A stretch of DNA of 11,932 nt, from contig CAMLLE010000032.1 in NCBI GenBank assembly GCA_946480555.1, forward strand, positions 1 to 11,932, written 5' to 3'. Shown here piece after piece: positions 5,961 through 11,932 of the stretch. How positions within the stretch are numbered: the first letter of the stretch is position 1; each line of letters opens with the position of its first letter. Origin of the DNA: an uncultured Verrucomicrobia subdivision 3 bacterium (GTDB lineage Bacteria > Verrucomicrobiota > Verrucomicrobiae > Limisphaerales > CAMLLE01). A model generated the notes under the pieces. It had not been told where the DNA came from. It was given only the letters and a program-made list of their open reading frames with translations, and did no database searches. A program made the translations under genes and the position numbers.

Positions 5961-8900
5961 TCACTTCACCAACCGGTAAAAGATCGAGTCGCTGGCGTCA
6001 GATTGGGGCGCAATGAACTGCCACTGGCCGCCCACAATTGCAGGCGCCGGTGAAGTCACATCCATCCATTCGCCCGAAATCAGATTCGTGCAGGCCTGCA
6101 CGCGGAAGCCGTCGCTGGCCAGCGGCCAGGACAGCACCAGGTTTGTTTCGGTAAAGGACAGATTGACCGGCGGACGGGACACGAGAGCTGTTGAAGCGGA
6201 GTCCCCGCTCTCGCCGGCCGGGTTCAACGCGGACACGACGTAGTAATAGGTGAGGCCGTTGGTCAGCCCCGTGTCCGTGTAGTCCGTTGTGCTGCTGTTC
6301 GCGACGATCGTGTACGGTCCCCCGTTGGTTGTGGAACGCTTGATGTTGTAACTGGTGGCCGTGGCTGCAGCCGCCCAAGTCAGCGCCGCCTCGCCATTCT
6401 CAGCAACACCGCTCAAGGCGGATGGTGCGGGCGGCAGAGTCCAGTTCGACCAACCGGGCAACGTCACGTTGTCGAACGTGGCCGTGCAAAGCGCGCCATT
6501 GTTGTGAGCCGTGACCGCAAGTCCGACATAAACCGTGGAACCCATGGCGATCGTCGTGGCGCTGCCCTGTTGAATCCATGATGTGCCATTCACCGACCGC
6601 GAAGCTGTGAACGTATTTCCGCTGCGCACGAGTCGAACCCAATACGGCGCGACCAGGCCGGTCGTGTTGTTGAAGCCGCTGGTTCCACCCGCCGTCGATC
6701 GCGTTTGGAATGTCACGCCATTGCCGGGCGTCACCGCAATGAACGCATTGGGAGAATTTGCGTTCAGGTTTGCGCGAATCATCACGCCGGCCTTGGCCCA
6801 CGGATCGGTGTTCTGAACCGAAACCACTCGAGCCGTGATCGAGAAATTGCCGCTCACCGGCACGTAGAGAAAACGGAACGCATCCGCCGTGTCCCAGATG
6901 TCGTTGCCACTGCCAATCACGGTGAACCCGCCATTGCTGATCGCCGCATTGCCCGTCAATCCGATTGCGCCGACTTCTTGCGTCAGCCATGGATACGGCA
7001 GACTGAATGTGGTTTCGGCGCTGTTCGGAGTTTCGACGGCGCCAACCATCGCGCTGACCACGTAGTAATACTTCATTCCAGCGGGCGCAATGTCAGTGAA
7101 GTTAGTCGTGACGACGCCCATTGCCACTGTGGTGTAAGGTCCGCCGCTCGTCGTGGATCGCTTGACGTTGTAGCTGGTCGCATTCATGAACGCTTCCCAA
7201 ACAAGGAGATTTTGGTTCGCAGCGACCGGGGTGACCGTCAGGCCCGTCGGCATGATGAATTGCGGCGGCACGCCGGCTTGCGGAGAGTTGCCGCTCTCGC
7301 CTGCGATGTTCAGCGCCGACACGACATAAAAGTAGGGAACGGCATTGCTCAACGCCGCGTCGGTGTAGTTCGTGGTGCTGCTGTTCGCGATGAACGTATA
7401 AGGGCCGCCGTCGGATGTGGCGCGGCGGACGTTGTAACTGGTGGTGTTCGTGGATGCTGCCCACGTCAGGCTGACCTGCCCGTTCTCAGCCACGGCGCTG
7501 AGACTCGCCGGCGCGAGCGGCGGCACCGGATTCAGCCAACCAGGCAGACTCACATTGTCGAACGTGGCCGCGCAAAGGCTGGAGTTGTTGTGGGATGTGA
7601 CCGCGAGTCCAACATACGCGGTCGCGCCCATGGTGATCGTTTGCGGCGAGCCTTGCTGCGTCCAATTGATACCGTCCGACGAACGCGAGGCCGTGAACGT
7701 ATTGCCGCTGCGCACGAGCCGCACCCAATATGGCGCGTTGAGTCCGCCGACGGCATTGTTCCCGGAATTGCCGCCATTGCTCGTGCGATATTGCCACGTC
7801 ACACCGTTACCGGGCGTCACAGCCATGAAGGCATTGGCGGAGTTGGCTGCCAGGCTTGAGCGAATCATCACGCCCGCCTTCGCCCATTGATCCGTATTCT
7901 GCACGGAGAGCACGCGCGCGATGACCGTGCAGTTCCCGTTCACCGGCAGATACACGAACCGAAACGCGTCGGACGTGCCCCAGATATCAGAGCCGGAACC
8001 GCCCACGGAAAAGAGCGCGTTGTTGTAATTCACGTTGCCCGCCGTGCCGACCGAGCCAATGTCCGTCGAGTTCCACGGATACGGCGGGTTCACACTCGCT
8101 TCGAGACTGTTCGGGCTTTCAGATGCGCCGGAGAACGCCGTCACCACGTAATAGTATTTCACTCCCGCGTTCACGGTGTCGGTGTAGTTCGTCGCGGTCA
8201 GTCCCGTCGCAATGGCGGTGTAAGGGCCGCCGCTGCTGGCGGAACGTTTCACGCTGTAACTCGTCGCGCCGGAAACGCTGTTCCACTTCAGCGCAACCTG
8301 AGTGGCCGACGGAGCCGTGGCGCTCAAGCCCGTCGGGAAGGGTGGAGTGAACGGCGGAACGATGACCCACTGTTGATTGCCGCTGCCGGAATAGTCCACC
8401 TGTTCCACCGGAGAACCGTTGGCGGAAGCCGCATTCAGCGACAGTCCGGAACCCACCGGCACGATCCGATGAAAACTGCCGATTCCAGGCCGGATGATGA
8501 AGTTCCGTTCATTGCTCGTGTTCCACGATGTCGCGAGCGCCAACGCGTCGTCGGAGACGTTCCAGCTGCGGCCGTTCACCACGGATGTGATCTTGTACTG
8601 GCCACCGCCCATGTGCTGGAGGTTCCAGTGCTGCGTGTTCGTGCCGACATAGCTCGTCGCAACGACCGTGTTGCTCGCCATCACGCCTTCCATCGCGCGC
8701 GCCGAGGCGCCGTTCAGGAACTCGTAATTGCCGTTGGCAATGATGCCGGTCGCCGCGGGGGAAAGTTCAATCCAGTTCAGGTCGAAGCCGCCGGTTGGAA
8801 TGTGTAGTCGAACTTTCTGCCGTCCGAACCCGAGATAAACCTGCAAGGACGCGGTGGACCAGGTTGTGAATGCGCCGGTGGGCGGAAGTGCGCGCCGGCC

Positions 8901-10286
8901 GGTGAGGTCAGTGATTGCGCTGCTGACTTCTATCGTGCAACCGCTGTTCGGCGTGGCATAACGGAGCGCGAGATCGTAGTAGCCGGGCTCGCGAACGAGA
9001 ATGGTGTATTCGAGCCACTCGCCGTTTGCCGTCGAGGCGACTTTGAAACCGCCGCCGGTGTCGTTGCAGGCAGCAATGTCCACCGGTTCGGTTGGACGAT
9101 ATTGTCCGCCGGTGTTCGCTGCGTCCGCGTCGTGGCACGCCACCCCTTCGCCGCCCCAATCAAAATCCTCGGCCTGAATTCTCAATGTGCCGCTCAGGAA
9201 ATTGTTCACCCAGTTCGCGACGGTTTCCCGCGGCCGTCCGTTGTTTCCATAAACGCCGCGCGGCGCGGGCCACGTGCCGTAATCGGGCGTCCACGAAAGC
9301 CCAGCGGTGTCCACCACGTTCTTGAACAACTCCGGCCGCGTAACGTCATCCGATACGCCGGTCGGCGGAATGTATTGAAACGTGAGCCACGACACCCCGA
9401 GGCGTTCCAGATCGGTTGTGAGCTCAACTTCGAGACTGACGCCGCGGCTCGATCCCCAGCGCGGCCAGCCGAACTCGGTCATGAAACACGGGTAACCCGC
9501 CGAGATGAGGTTGCCCACCGCAGTGGCAGTTCCTTCCCAGCCGCCATAACCGTGAAAGGCAACCGCTTCGTTTGTCCAAGTCACATTCTGAGCGCCGAAA
9601 ATGGCCTGGTTGAAAGCACGGATGTCCGTCAATGCGGCATTGGCTCCGCCGGTCCCGGCGAGCACCGCGTAGCTGAAAAGCAGCACGGGCGAGTTCGGCG
9701 CTTTGGATCGAATCGCGCGATAGGCGGCGATCTCCATGTCGAGCGTGCCCGGCGGAGTTGTTTGCGTCAGATACGGCGGCCCCCACGCCAGCGGTTCGTT
9801 GTGGATTTCAAAGATGACGTGCGTTTCGTTCGCGTAGCGGGCGGCGTAGAAATTCCAGAAGTTGGTGGCGTAGGCGCGATTGTGGTTTCCGTTGTTGGCG
9901 CCGTTGCCGATGGTCATCACAAGGTAAAGCCCCAGGTCGCGAGTGCTCGCGACGATGCTGTCAATGTGGTTCACCGCATAACCTGGCGCGGAGCCATTCG
10001 TCGGATAATTCAGACTGAACACCTCCGCGTAAAGATGCACGGCGTTGAAGCCGAGATCCTTCACCTTCGCGATCTGCTCGTAAGAAGTTGCGCCGGTCCA
10101 CTCGGTGGAAGTGTAAGGCCCGCGCAAGCGCTCGCCGTTGTCAGCGACAAACGTGGTGCGCGCAGAATTGAGCTGTGGACGCCCTCGCGGCACCGACAGC
10201 TGCGCTGAAGCATCACCTGACGCGATGAAAACCAGCAGAAGAATCAACCCGAACTTGGAGAAAATGCCAGGGATCGCCCTGCCCAT
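5961..10286 (-). CDS. Secreted GH5-like glycanase with CBM6-like, ricin-type, Fn3 and concanavalin-like modules
   Basis: Probably an extracellular endo-glycanase on a beta-glucan, xylan or mannan. Numbering is from the ATG at 10286 (1441 residues). Residues 1-28 form a signal peptide (hydrophobic LILLLVFIASG, then DASA|Q). The barrel spans about 45-365, with LRGPYTSTEW, LGFNAVHLY, acid/base E164 in FEIHNEP, VAFHGYGGW, and nucleophile E271 in MTEFGWP. Modules follow: CBM6-like 367-510 (IQAEDFDWGGEGV, NGEWLEYTILVREPGYYDLALRYATP); ricin-like trefoil 513-645 (QHWNL, YKITSVVNGRSWNV, QQWVI); Fn3 650-735; concanavalin-like 737-915; Fn3 922-1006; Fn3 1011-1096; concanavalin-like 1098-1276; Fn3 1286-1372; tail 1374-1441 ending SDSIFYRLVK. 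The frame extends to a GTG at 10406, but those 40 codons read through a strong hairpin and precede the signal peptide, so the start at 10286 is preferred even though no clear Shine-Dalgarno is visible. Substrate is uncertain. Confidence 0.85.
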   Translation of the reverse strand: MGRAIPGIFSKFGLILLLVFIASGDASAQLSVPRGRPQLNSARTTFVADNGERLRGPYTSTEWTGATSYEQIAKVKDLGFNAVHLYAEVFSLNYPTNGSAPGYAVNHIDSIVASTRDLGLYLVMTIGNGANNGNHNRAYATNFWNFYAARYANETHVIFEIHNEPLAWGPPYLTQTTPPGTLDMEIAAYRAIRSKAPNSPVLLFSYAVLAGTGGANAALTDIRAFNQAIFGAQNVTWTNEAVAFHGYGGWEGTATAVGNLISAGYPCFMTEFGWPRWGSSRGVSLEVELTTDLERLGVSWLTFQYIPPTGVSDDVTRPELFKNVVDTAGLSWTPDYGTWPAPRGVYGNNGRPRETVANWVNNFLSGTLRIQAEDFDWGGEGVACHDADAANTGGQYRPTEPVDIAACNDTGGGFKVASTANGEWLEYTILVREPGYYDLALRYATPNSGCTIEVSSAITDLTGRRALPPTGAFTTWSTASLQVYLGFGRQKVRLHIPTGGFDLNWIELSPAATGIIANGNYEFLNGASARAMEGVMASNTVVATSYVGTNTQHWNLQHMGGGQYKITSVVNGRSWNVSDDALALATSWNTSNERNFIIRPGIGSFHRIVPVGSGLSLNAASANGSPVEQVDYSGSGNQQWVIVPPFTPPFPTGLSATAPSATQVALKWNSVSGATSYSVKRSASSGGPYTAIATGLTATNYTDTVNAGVKYYYVVTAFSGASESPNSLEASVNPPYPWNSTDIGSVGTAGNVNYNNALFSVGGSGSDIWGTSDAFRFVYLPVNGNCTVIARVLSVQNTDQWAKAGVMIRSSLAANSANAFMAVTPGNGVTWQYRTSNGGNSGNNAVGGLNAPYWVRLVRSGNTFTASRSSDGINWTQQGSPQTITMGATAYVGLAVTSHNNSSLCAATFDNVSLPGWLNPVPPLAPASLSAVAENGQVSLTWAASTNTTSYNVRRATSDGGPYTFIANSSTTNYTDAALSNAVPYFYVVSALNIAGESGNSPQAGVPPQFIMPTGLTVTPVAANQNLLVWEAFMNATSYNVKRSTTSGGPYTTVAMGVVTTNFTDIAPAGMKYYYVVSAMVGAVETPNSAETTFSLPYPWLTQEVGAIGLTGNAAISNGGFTVIGSGNDIWDTADAFRFLYVPVSGNFSITARVVSVQNTDPWAKAGVMIRANLNANSPNAFIAVTPGNGVTFQTRSTAGGTSGFNNTTGLVAPYWVRLVRSGNTFTASRSVNGTSWIQQGSATTIAMGSTVYVGLAVTAHNNGALCTATFDNVTLPGWSNWTLPPAPSALSGVAENGEAALTWAAAATATSYNIKRSTTNGGPYTIVANSSTTDYTDTGLTNGLTYYYVVSALNPAGESGDSASTALVSRPPVNLSFTETNLVLSWPLASDGFRVQACTNLISGEWMDVTSPAPAIVGGQWQFIAPQSDASDSIFYRLVK
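5964..6167 (-). other. C-terminal tail domain of the GH5-like protein (candidate sorting or attachment signal)
   Basis: The last 68 residues contain LVLSWPLASDGFRVQ, TNL, GEW, VTSP and the terminal SDSIFYRLVK. They match the GH30 tail closely in the same order. The shared feature of two different catalytic proteins from one locus suggests a common localisation function (inference). Confidence 0.5.
6171..6431 (-). repeat. Fn3 module 4 of the GH5-like protein
   Basis: PSALSGVAENGEAALTW, YNIKRSTTNGGPYT and YYYVVSALNPAGES identify a fibronectin type III repeat. It is the closest relative within the window of the last Fn3 of the GH30 protein. Confidence 0.75.
6459..6995 (-). repeat. Concanavalin/LamG-like 'GVMIR' module 2 of the GH5-like protein
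   Basis: Contains VGAIGLTGNA, GSGNDIWDTADAF, WAKAGVMIRANL, NAFIAVTPGNGVTFQ, LVRSGNTFTASRS, IAMGSTVYVGLAVTAH and CTATFDNV. It is closest to the second copy in the GH30 protein, and both run straight into matching Fn3 and tail domains. Confidence 0.65.
6999..7523 (-). repeat. Two tandem Fn3 modules (2 and 3) of the GH5-like protein
   Basis: PASLSAVAENGQVSLTW...YFYVVSALNIAGES (about 7269-7523) and PTGLTVTPVAANQNLLVW...YYYVVSAMVGAVE (about 6999-7256) are two fibronectin type III repeats between the two concanavalin-like modules. Confidence 0.75.
7542..8078 (-). repeat. Concanavalin/LamG-like 'GVMIR' module 1 of the GH5-like protein
   Basis: Contains DIGSVGTAGN, GSGSDIWGTSDAF, WAKAGVMIRSSLAANS, VTPGNGVTWQYR, LVRSGNTFTASRSSDG and CAATFDNV. 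The string GVMIRSSLAANS also occurs in module 1 of the GH30 protein, showing kinship of the first copies too. Confidence 0.65.
8082..8339 (-). repeat. Fn3 module 1 of the GH5-like protein
   Basis: PTGLSATAPSATQVALKW, YSVKRSASSGGPYTAIA and YYYVVTAFSGASES show a fibronectin type III repeat. It separates the ricin-type module from the first concanavalin-like module. Confidence 0.75.
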
Positions 10287-10649
10287 TTGATAAGAATTCG
10301 ATTTCACGAAGCGCTTCAGTACGGAAGAAGAGGGAGAGAGGCGGGTCAGCCAACCTGCCTCTCTACCCTCACCAACCAGATGCTCGCGCGTCGCTGGAGC
10401 AGACACCCATTTCGGCTACCCTCCGGTCTGGAGTGCGACGGATCGCGAGTTCTAACCAAAGGCGAAAGTAGCAATTCGAACGATGCGCCGAGAATAGGCC
10501 AAATGTCACAACGCGCGGCTTTGTGTGAGCAGCACCGTGATCCAGAAGCGAGAAAGTGAGAGCGACCTCGAAACACTGAGGAGGGTATGATTCGATTCGA
10601 ACGACGCGGCTCACGATTATCTGGACGCGTCGAAACCGCAGATCAATTT
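10287..10649. other. 363-bp intergenic region without a convincing gene
   Basis: Lies between the SxtJ-like gene and the GH5-like gene. It holds a long hairpin (10330-10370), a 10-bp palindrome GAAGCGCTTC (10308-10317), and a 7-bp inverted repeat CGACGCG...CGCGTCG (10602-10632, 17-base spacer, no T-run) just after the SxtJ-like stop. I found no sigma-70-like promoter that I would defend and no small gene of the DUF5989 type. The promoter of the hydrolase genes most likely lies here. Confidence 0.45.
10330..10370. repeat. Long hairpin upstream of the GH5-like gene
   Basis: AGAGAGGCGGGT (10335-10346) pairs with ACCTGCCTCTCT (10353-10364) around the 6-base loop CAGCCA, with one G:T wobble. GAGGG (10330-10334) then pairs with CCCTC (10366-10370) past one unpaired A. 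This gives a stem of about 17 bp, ending 43 bases before the ATG at 10286. On the minus strand it would lie in the mRNA leader or at the promoter. A structured leader or a dispersed repeat are both possible. Confidence 0.6.
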
Positions 10650-11051
10650 TCAGAACAAATTGTCCAGCGAGCTATCCTGTCGCGCTGGTTGCCAGTACGT
10701 TTGCCGGTGCGGTGAAGGCTTAAGCTGCAGCAGATCTTTTCCCGCCAGCTTCAGCACCCAGCCCAGCGGAGTCACAAGGAAGAAGAAGATCGCAGTGAGC
10801 ACAGCTTTCCCGAAGAGCATTGCGGTGTGAAATCCCATCCAGGTCATGAACCGGTAGTAACCCCGGAACCAACGCGGACGCAGCAACGCCAGGGATGCGA
10901 TCACGCACTCGCAGCCAAAAATCCAAACGAGGGCACTCCAGAAGATGACGTCTCTCCAAACCAATATTCCGCACAACACCAGCGGCCCGATCAAGCTCAG
11001 CAACGCTGCCTTGCGCCATTCCTTTGGATCTTCTTTGAAGTGCAGTTTCAT
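10650..11051 (-). CDS. SxtJ-like small membrane protein associated with carbamoyltransferase
   Basis: A 133-residue protein with hydrophobic segments at about 17-33, 35-57 and 72-100 (including TAIFFFLVTPLGWVL), so it is an inner-membrane protein. The conserved C-terminal pattern TPLGWVLKLAGKDLLQLK...YWQP...LDNLF matches my knowledge of the SxtJ family, named from the saxitoxin cluster, whose members sit next to SxtI-type carbamoyltransferases. Its ATG overlaps the carbamoyltransferase stop by one base (TAATG), implying translational coupling and partnership. The molecular function of the family is not established. The DUF5989-type small protein that often follows such pairs is not seen here. 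Confidence 0.75.
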   Translation of the reverse strand: MKLHFKEDPKEWRKAALLSLIGPLVLCGILVWRDVIFWSALVWIFGCECVIASLALLRPRWFRGYYRFMTWMGFHTAMLFGKAVLTAIFFFLVTPLGWVLKLAGKDLLQLKPSPHRQTYWQPARQDSSLDNLF

Positions 11052-11932
11052 TAATCAGCTTGAGGCGCGATCCGGCGCTTGATGCTGGCTTGCGGCTGCG
11101 CCAGCCGTTCGACGATGAAGTTCCCGATAACCAAGTAATCCATCTCGGTGTTCATGAAGCAGCGATACGCATCCTCTGGCGTGCAGACCACCGGCTCGCC
11201 GCGCACATTGAAAGAGGTGTTCACCAGCACGCCGCAGCCCGTCGCCTGTTCAAAGCGCATGAGCAAATCGTAAAGGCGCGCATTGGTCTCTCGCGTAACC
11301 GTCTGGATGCGCGCGGAATAATCCACGTGAGTGACTGCAGGGATCGTCGAGCGAGGTGCCTTCAAGAGATCGAAGCCGCGCGTGCCGGCCGGAAGCGGCT
11401 GGCGCAAATCAGATCGCACGGGCGCGACCAGCAGCATGTAGGGCGAGTCCTCATTCAACTCGAAGTAATCCGCGACACGCTCGCGCCGGACAATGGGCGC
11501 GAATGGCCGGAACGATTCACGGAATTTCACCTTGAGATTCATCACCGACTGCATGCGGGGCGAACGGGCGTCGCCAATGATGGAACGATTCCCCAAGGCG
11601 CGAGGCCCGAATTCCATCCGACCTTGAAACCACCCGATTACCTTCTCGTCCGCGAGCAGTTTCACAGCTTCGCCGAGCAATTCCTCATCCGTGCACCGAC
11701 GGTAAACCGCATTGTGGGCCTTCAATGTGGATTCGATCTCGTCGTCCGAATACTCCGGCCCGAGCAACGAACCAACCATCAAATCACTTCCGGTTGCCTG
11801 CCGCGGTTCGGATTTATACCACGCCGCCAGCGCAGCGCCGAGCGCGCCACCCGCATCGCCCGCGGCGGGTTGAATCCAAATCCGTTCGAAGATCTTTTCG
11901 CGCAGAATGCGTCCATTGGCGACGCAGTTCAG
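11051..11932 (-). CDS. Carbamoyltransferase, NodU/CmcH (SxtI-like) family, C-terminal part
   Basis: Transfers a carbamoyl group from carbamoyl phosphate (via carbamoyl-adenylate in characterised relatives) to a hydroxyl of a sugar or small-molecule acceptor in the cytoplasm. Only the last 293 residues are in the window; the frame is open to the edge at 11932, so the gene is truncated by the window, not broken. Visible family motifs are LNCVANGRIL (1-10), QPAAGDAGGALGAAL (21-35), GRMEFGPRALGNRSIIGD (104-121), FRPFAPIV (141-148), and VNTSFNVRGEPVVCTPEDA (237-255). The last two-thirds correspond to the C-terminal, YrdC-like-associated domain region of this family. The acceptor cannot be read from the sequence. 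The overlap with the SxtJ-like gene shows a two-gene unit. Confidence 0.92.
   Translation of the reverse strand: MNCVANGRILREKIFERIWIQPAAGDAGGALGAALAAWYKSEPRQATGSDLMVGSLLGPEYSDDEIESTLKAHNAVYRRCTDEELLGEAVKLLADEKVIGWFQGRMEFGPRALGNRSIIGDARSPRMQSVMNLKVKFRESFRPFAPIVRRERVADYFELNEDSPYMLLVAPVRSDLRQPLPAGTRGFDLLKAPRSTIPAVTHVDYSARIQTVTRETNARLYDLLMRFEQATGCGVLVNTSFNVRGEPVVCTPEDAYRCFMNTEMDYLVIGNFIVERLAQPQASIKRRIAPQAD

Noticed and set aside
6705..7859. Plus-strand open frame of 384 codons, with neighbours at 4019-4993 and 7887-8807
   Set aside because: All lie opposite the module arrays and resemble one another only because the opposite strand repeats. No start signals or domains were seen.
2774..8339. Regularly recurring sequence blocks as a possible CRISPR or tandem DNA repeat
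   Set aside because: The recurrence is at protein-module scale (about 260 and 540 bp), in frame, with diverged nucleotides; there is no short repeat-spacer pattern.
9102..10208. Plus-strand open frame of 368 codons opposite the GH5-like catalytic domain
   Set aside because: The minus-strand frame has catalytic motifs and a signal peptide; the plus frame has neither.
10287..10406. 40-codon N-terminal extension of the GH5-like frame, from a GTG at 10406
   Set aside because: It reads through the 10330-10370 hairpin and would place about 40 mostly hydrophilic residues before an otherwise normal signal peptide.
10506..10526. TCACAA...TTGTG inverted repeat resembling a CRP-type site
   Set aside because: The half-sites are in the opposite order to the CRP consensus (TGTGA-N6-TCACA) and the match is short and imperfect.
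10602..10632. Inverted repeat CGACGCG...CGCGTCG as a terminator for the SxtJ-like gene
   Set aside because: The stem is only 7 bp with a 17-base loop and no T-run follows on the minus strand, so I do not call it an intrinsic terminator.
10287..10649. Possible small DUF5989-type gene after the SxtJ-like gene
   Set aside because: I looked on the minus strand for a short hydrophobic frame of about 50 codons and found only unrelated short frames without a membrane segment.

Overview
The window is a GC-rich bacterial segment in which every convincing gene lies on the minus strand. Transcription therefore runs from high to low coordinates. The host is most likely a member of the Verrucomicrobiota, possibly near Pedosphaera/Limisphaerales. 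This is inferred from the secreted multi-modular glycoside hydrolases built from Fn3 and 'GVMIR' concanavalin-like modules, from C-termini ending in FYRLVK, and from an intergenic cluster of 'GGGCTGCGC/GCGCAGCCC'-type hairpins. No phylogenetic marker gene is present, so this remains an inference.

Layout in order of transcription. (1) 11932-11051: the C-terminal 293 residues of a carbamoyltransferase of the NodU/CmcH (SxtI-like) type, cut by the window edge. (2) 11051-10650: a small SxtJ-like membrane protein whose start codon overlaps the carbamoyltransferase stop (TAATG). (3) 10649-10287: a 363-bp gap without a convincing gene, containing a long hairpin just before the next gene. (4) 10286-5961: a secreted GH5-like glycanase of about 1441 residues, with a CBM6-like module, a ricin-type module, four Fn3 modules, two concanavalin-like modules and a C-terminal tail. 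(5) 5908-2558: a secreted GH30 (xylanase-like) enzyme of 1116 residues, with three Fn3 modules, two of the same concanavalin-like modules and the same tail. (6) 2557-2369: an intergenic repeat cluster. (7) 2368-17: a secreted GH29 alpha-L-fucosidase-family protein with accessory beta-sandwich domains.

The three hydrolases look like a small polysaccharide-utilisation locus. The GH5-like and GH30 enzymes would cut a backbone (beta-glucan, xylan or related hemicellulose) and the GH29 enzyme would remove alpha-fucosyl or similar decorations. All three carry signal peptides. The GH5-like and GH30 genes are 52 bp apart and are probably co-transcribed. The carbamoyltransferase/SxtJ pair is more likely the end of a separate upstream operon for O-carbamoylation of a glycan or secondary metabolite.

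No completely new system is evident. The points most worth a second look are: loss of the glucuronate-binding Arg/Tyr in the GH30 enzyme; a C-terminal tail shared by two unrelated hydrolases that could be a sorting signal; module shuffling between the adjacent GH5-like and GH30 genes; an unusual insertion in the GH29 catalytic domain; and the hairpin repeats.
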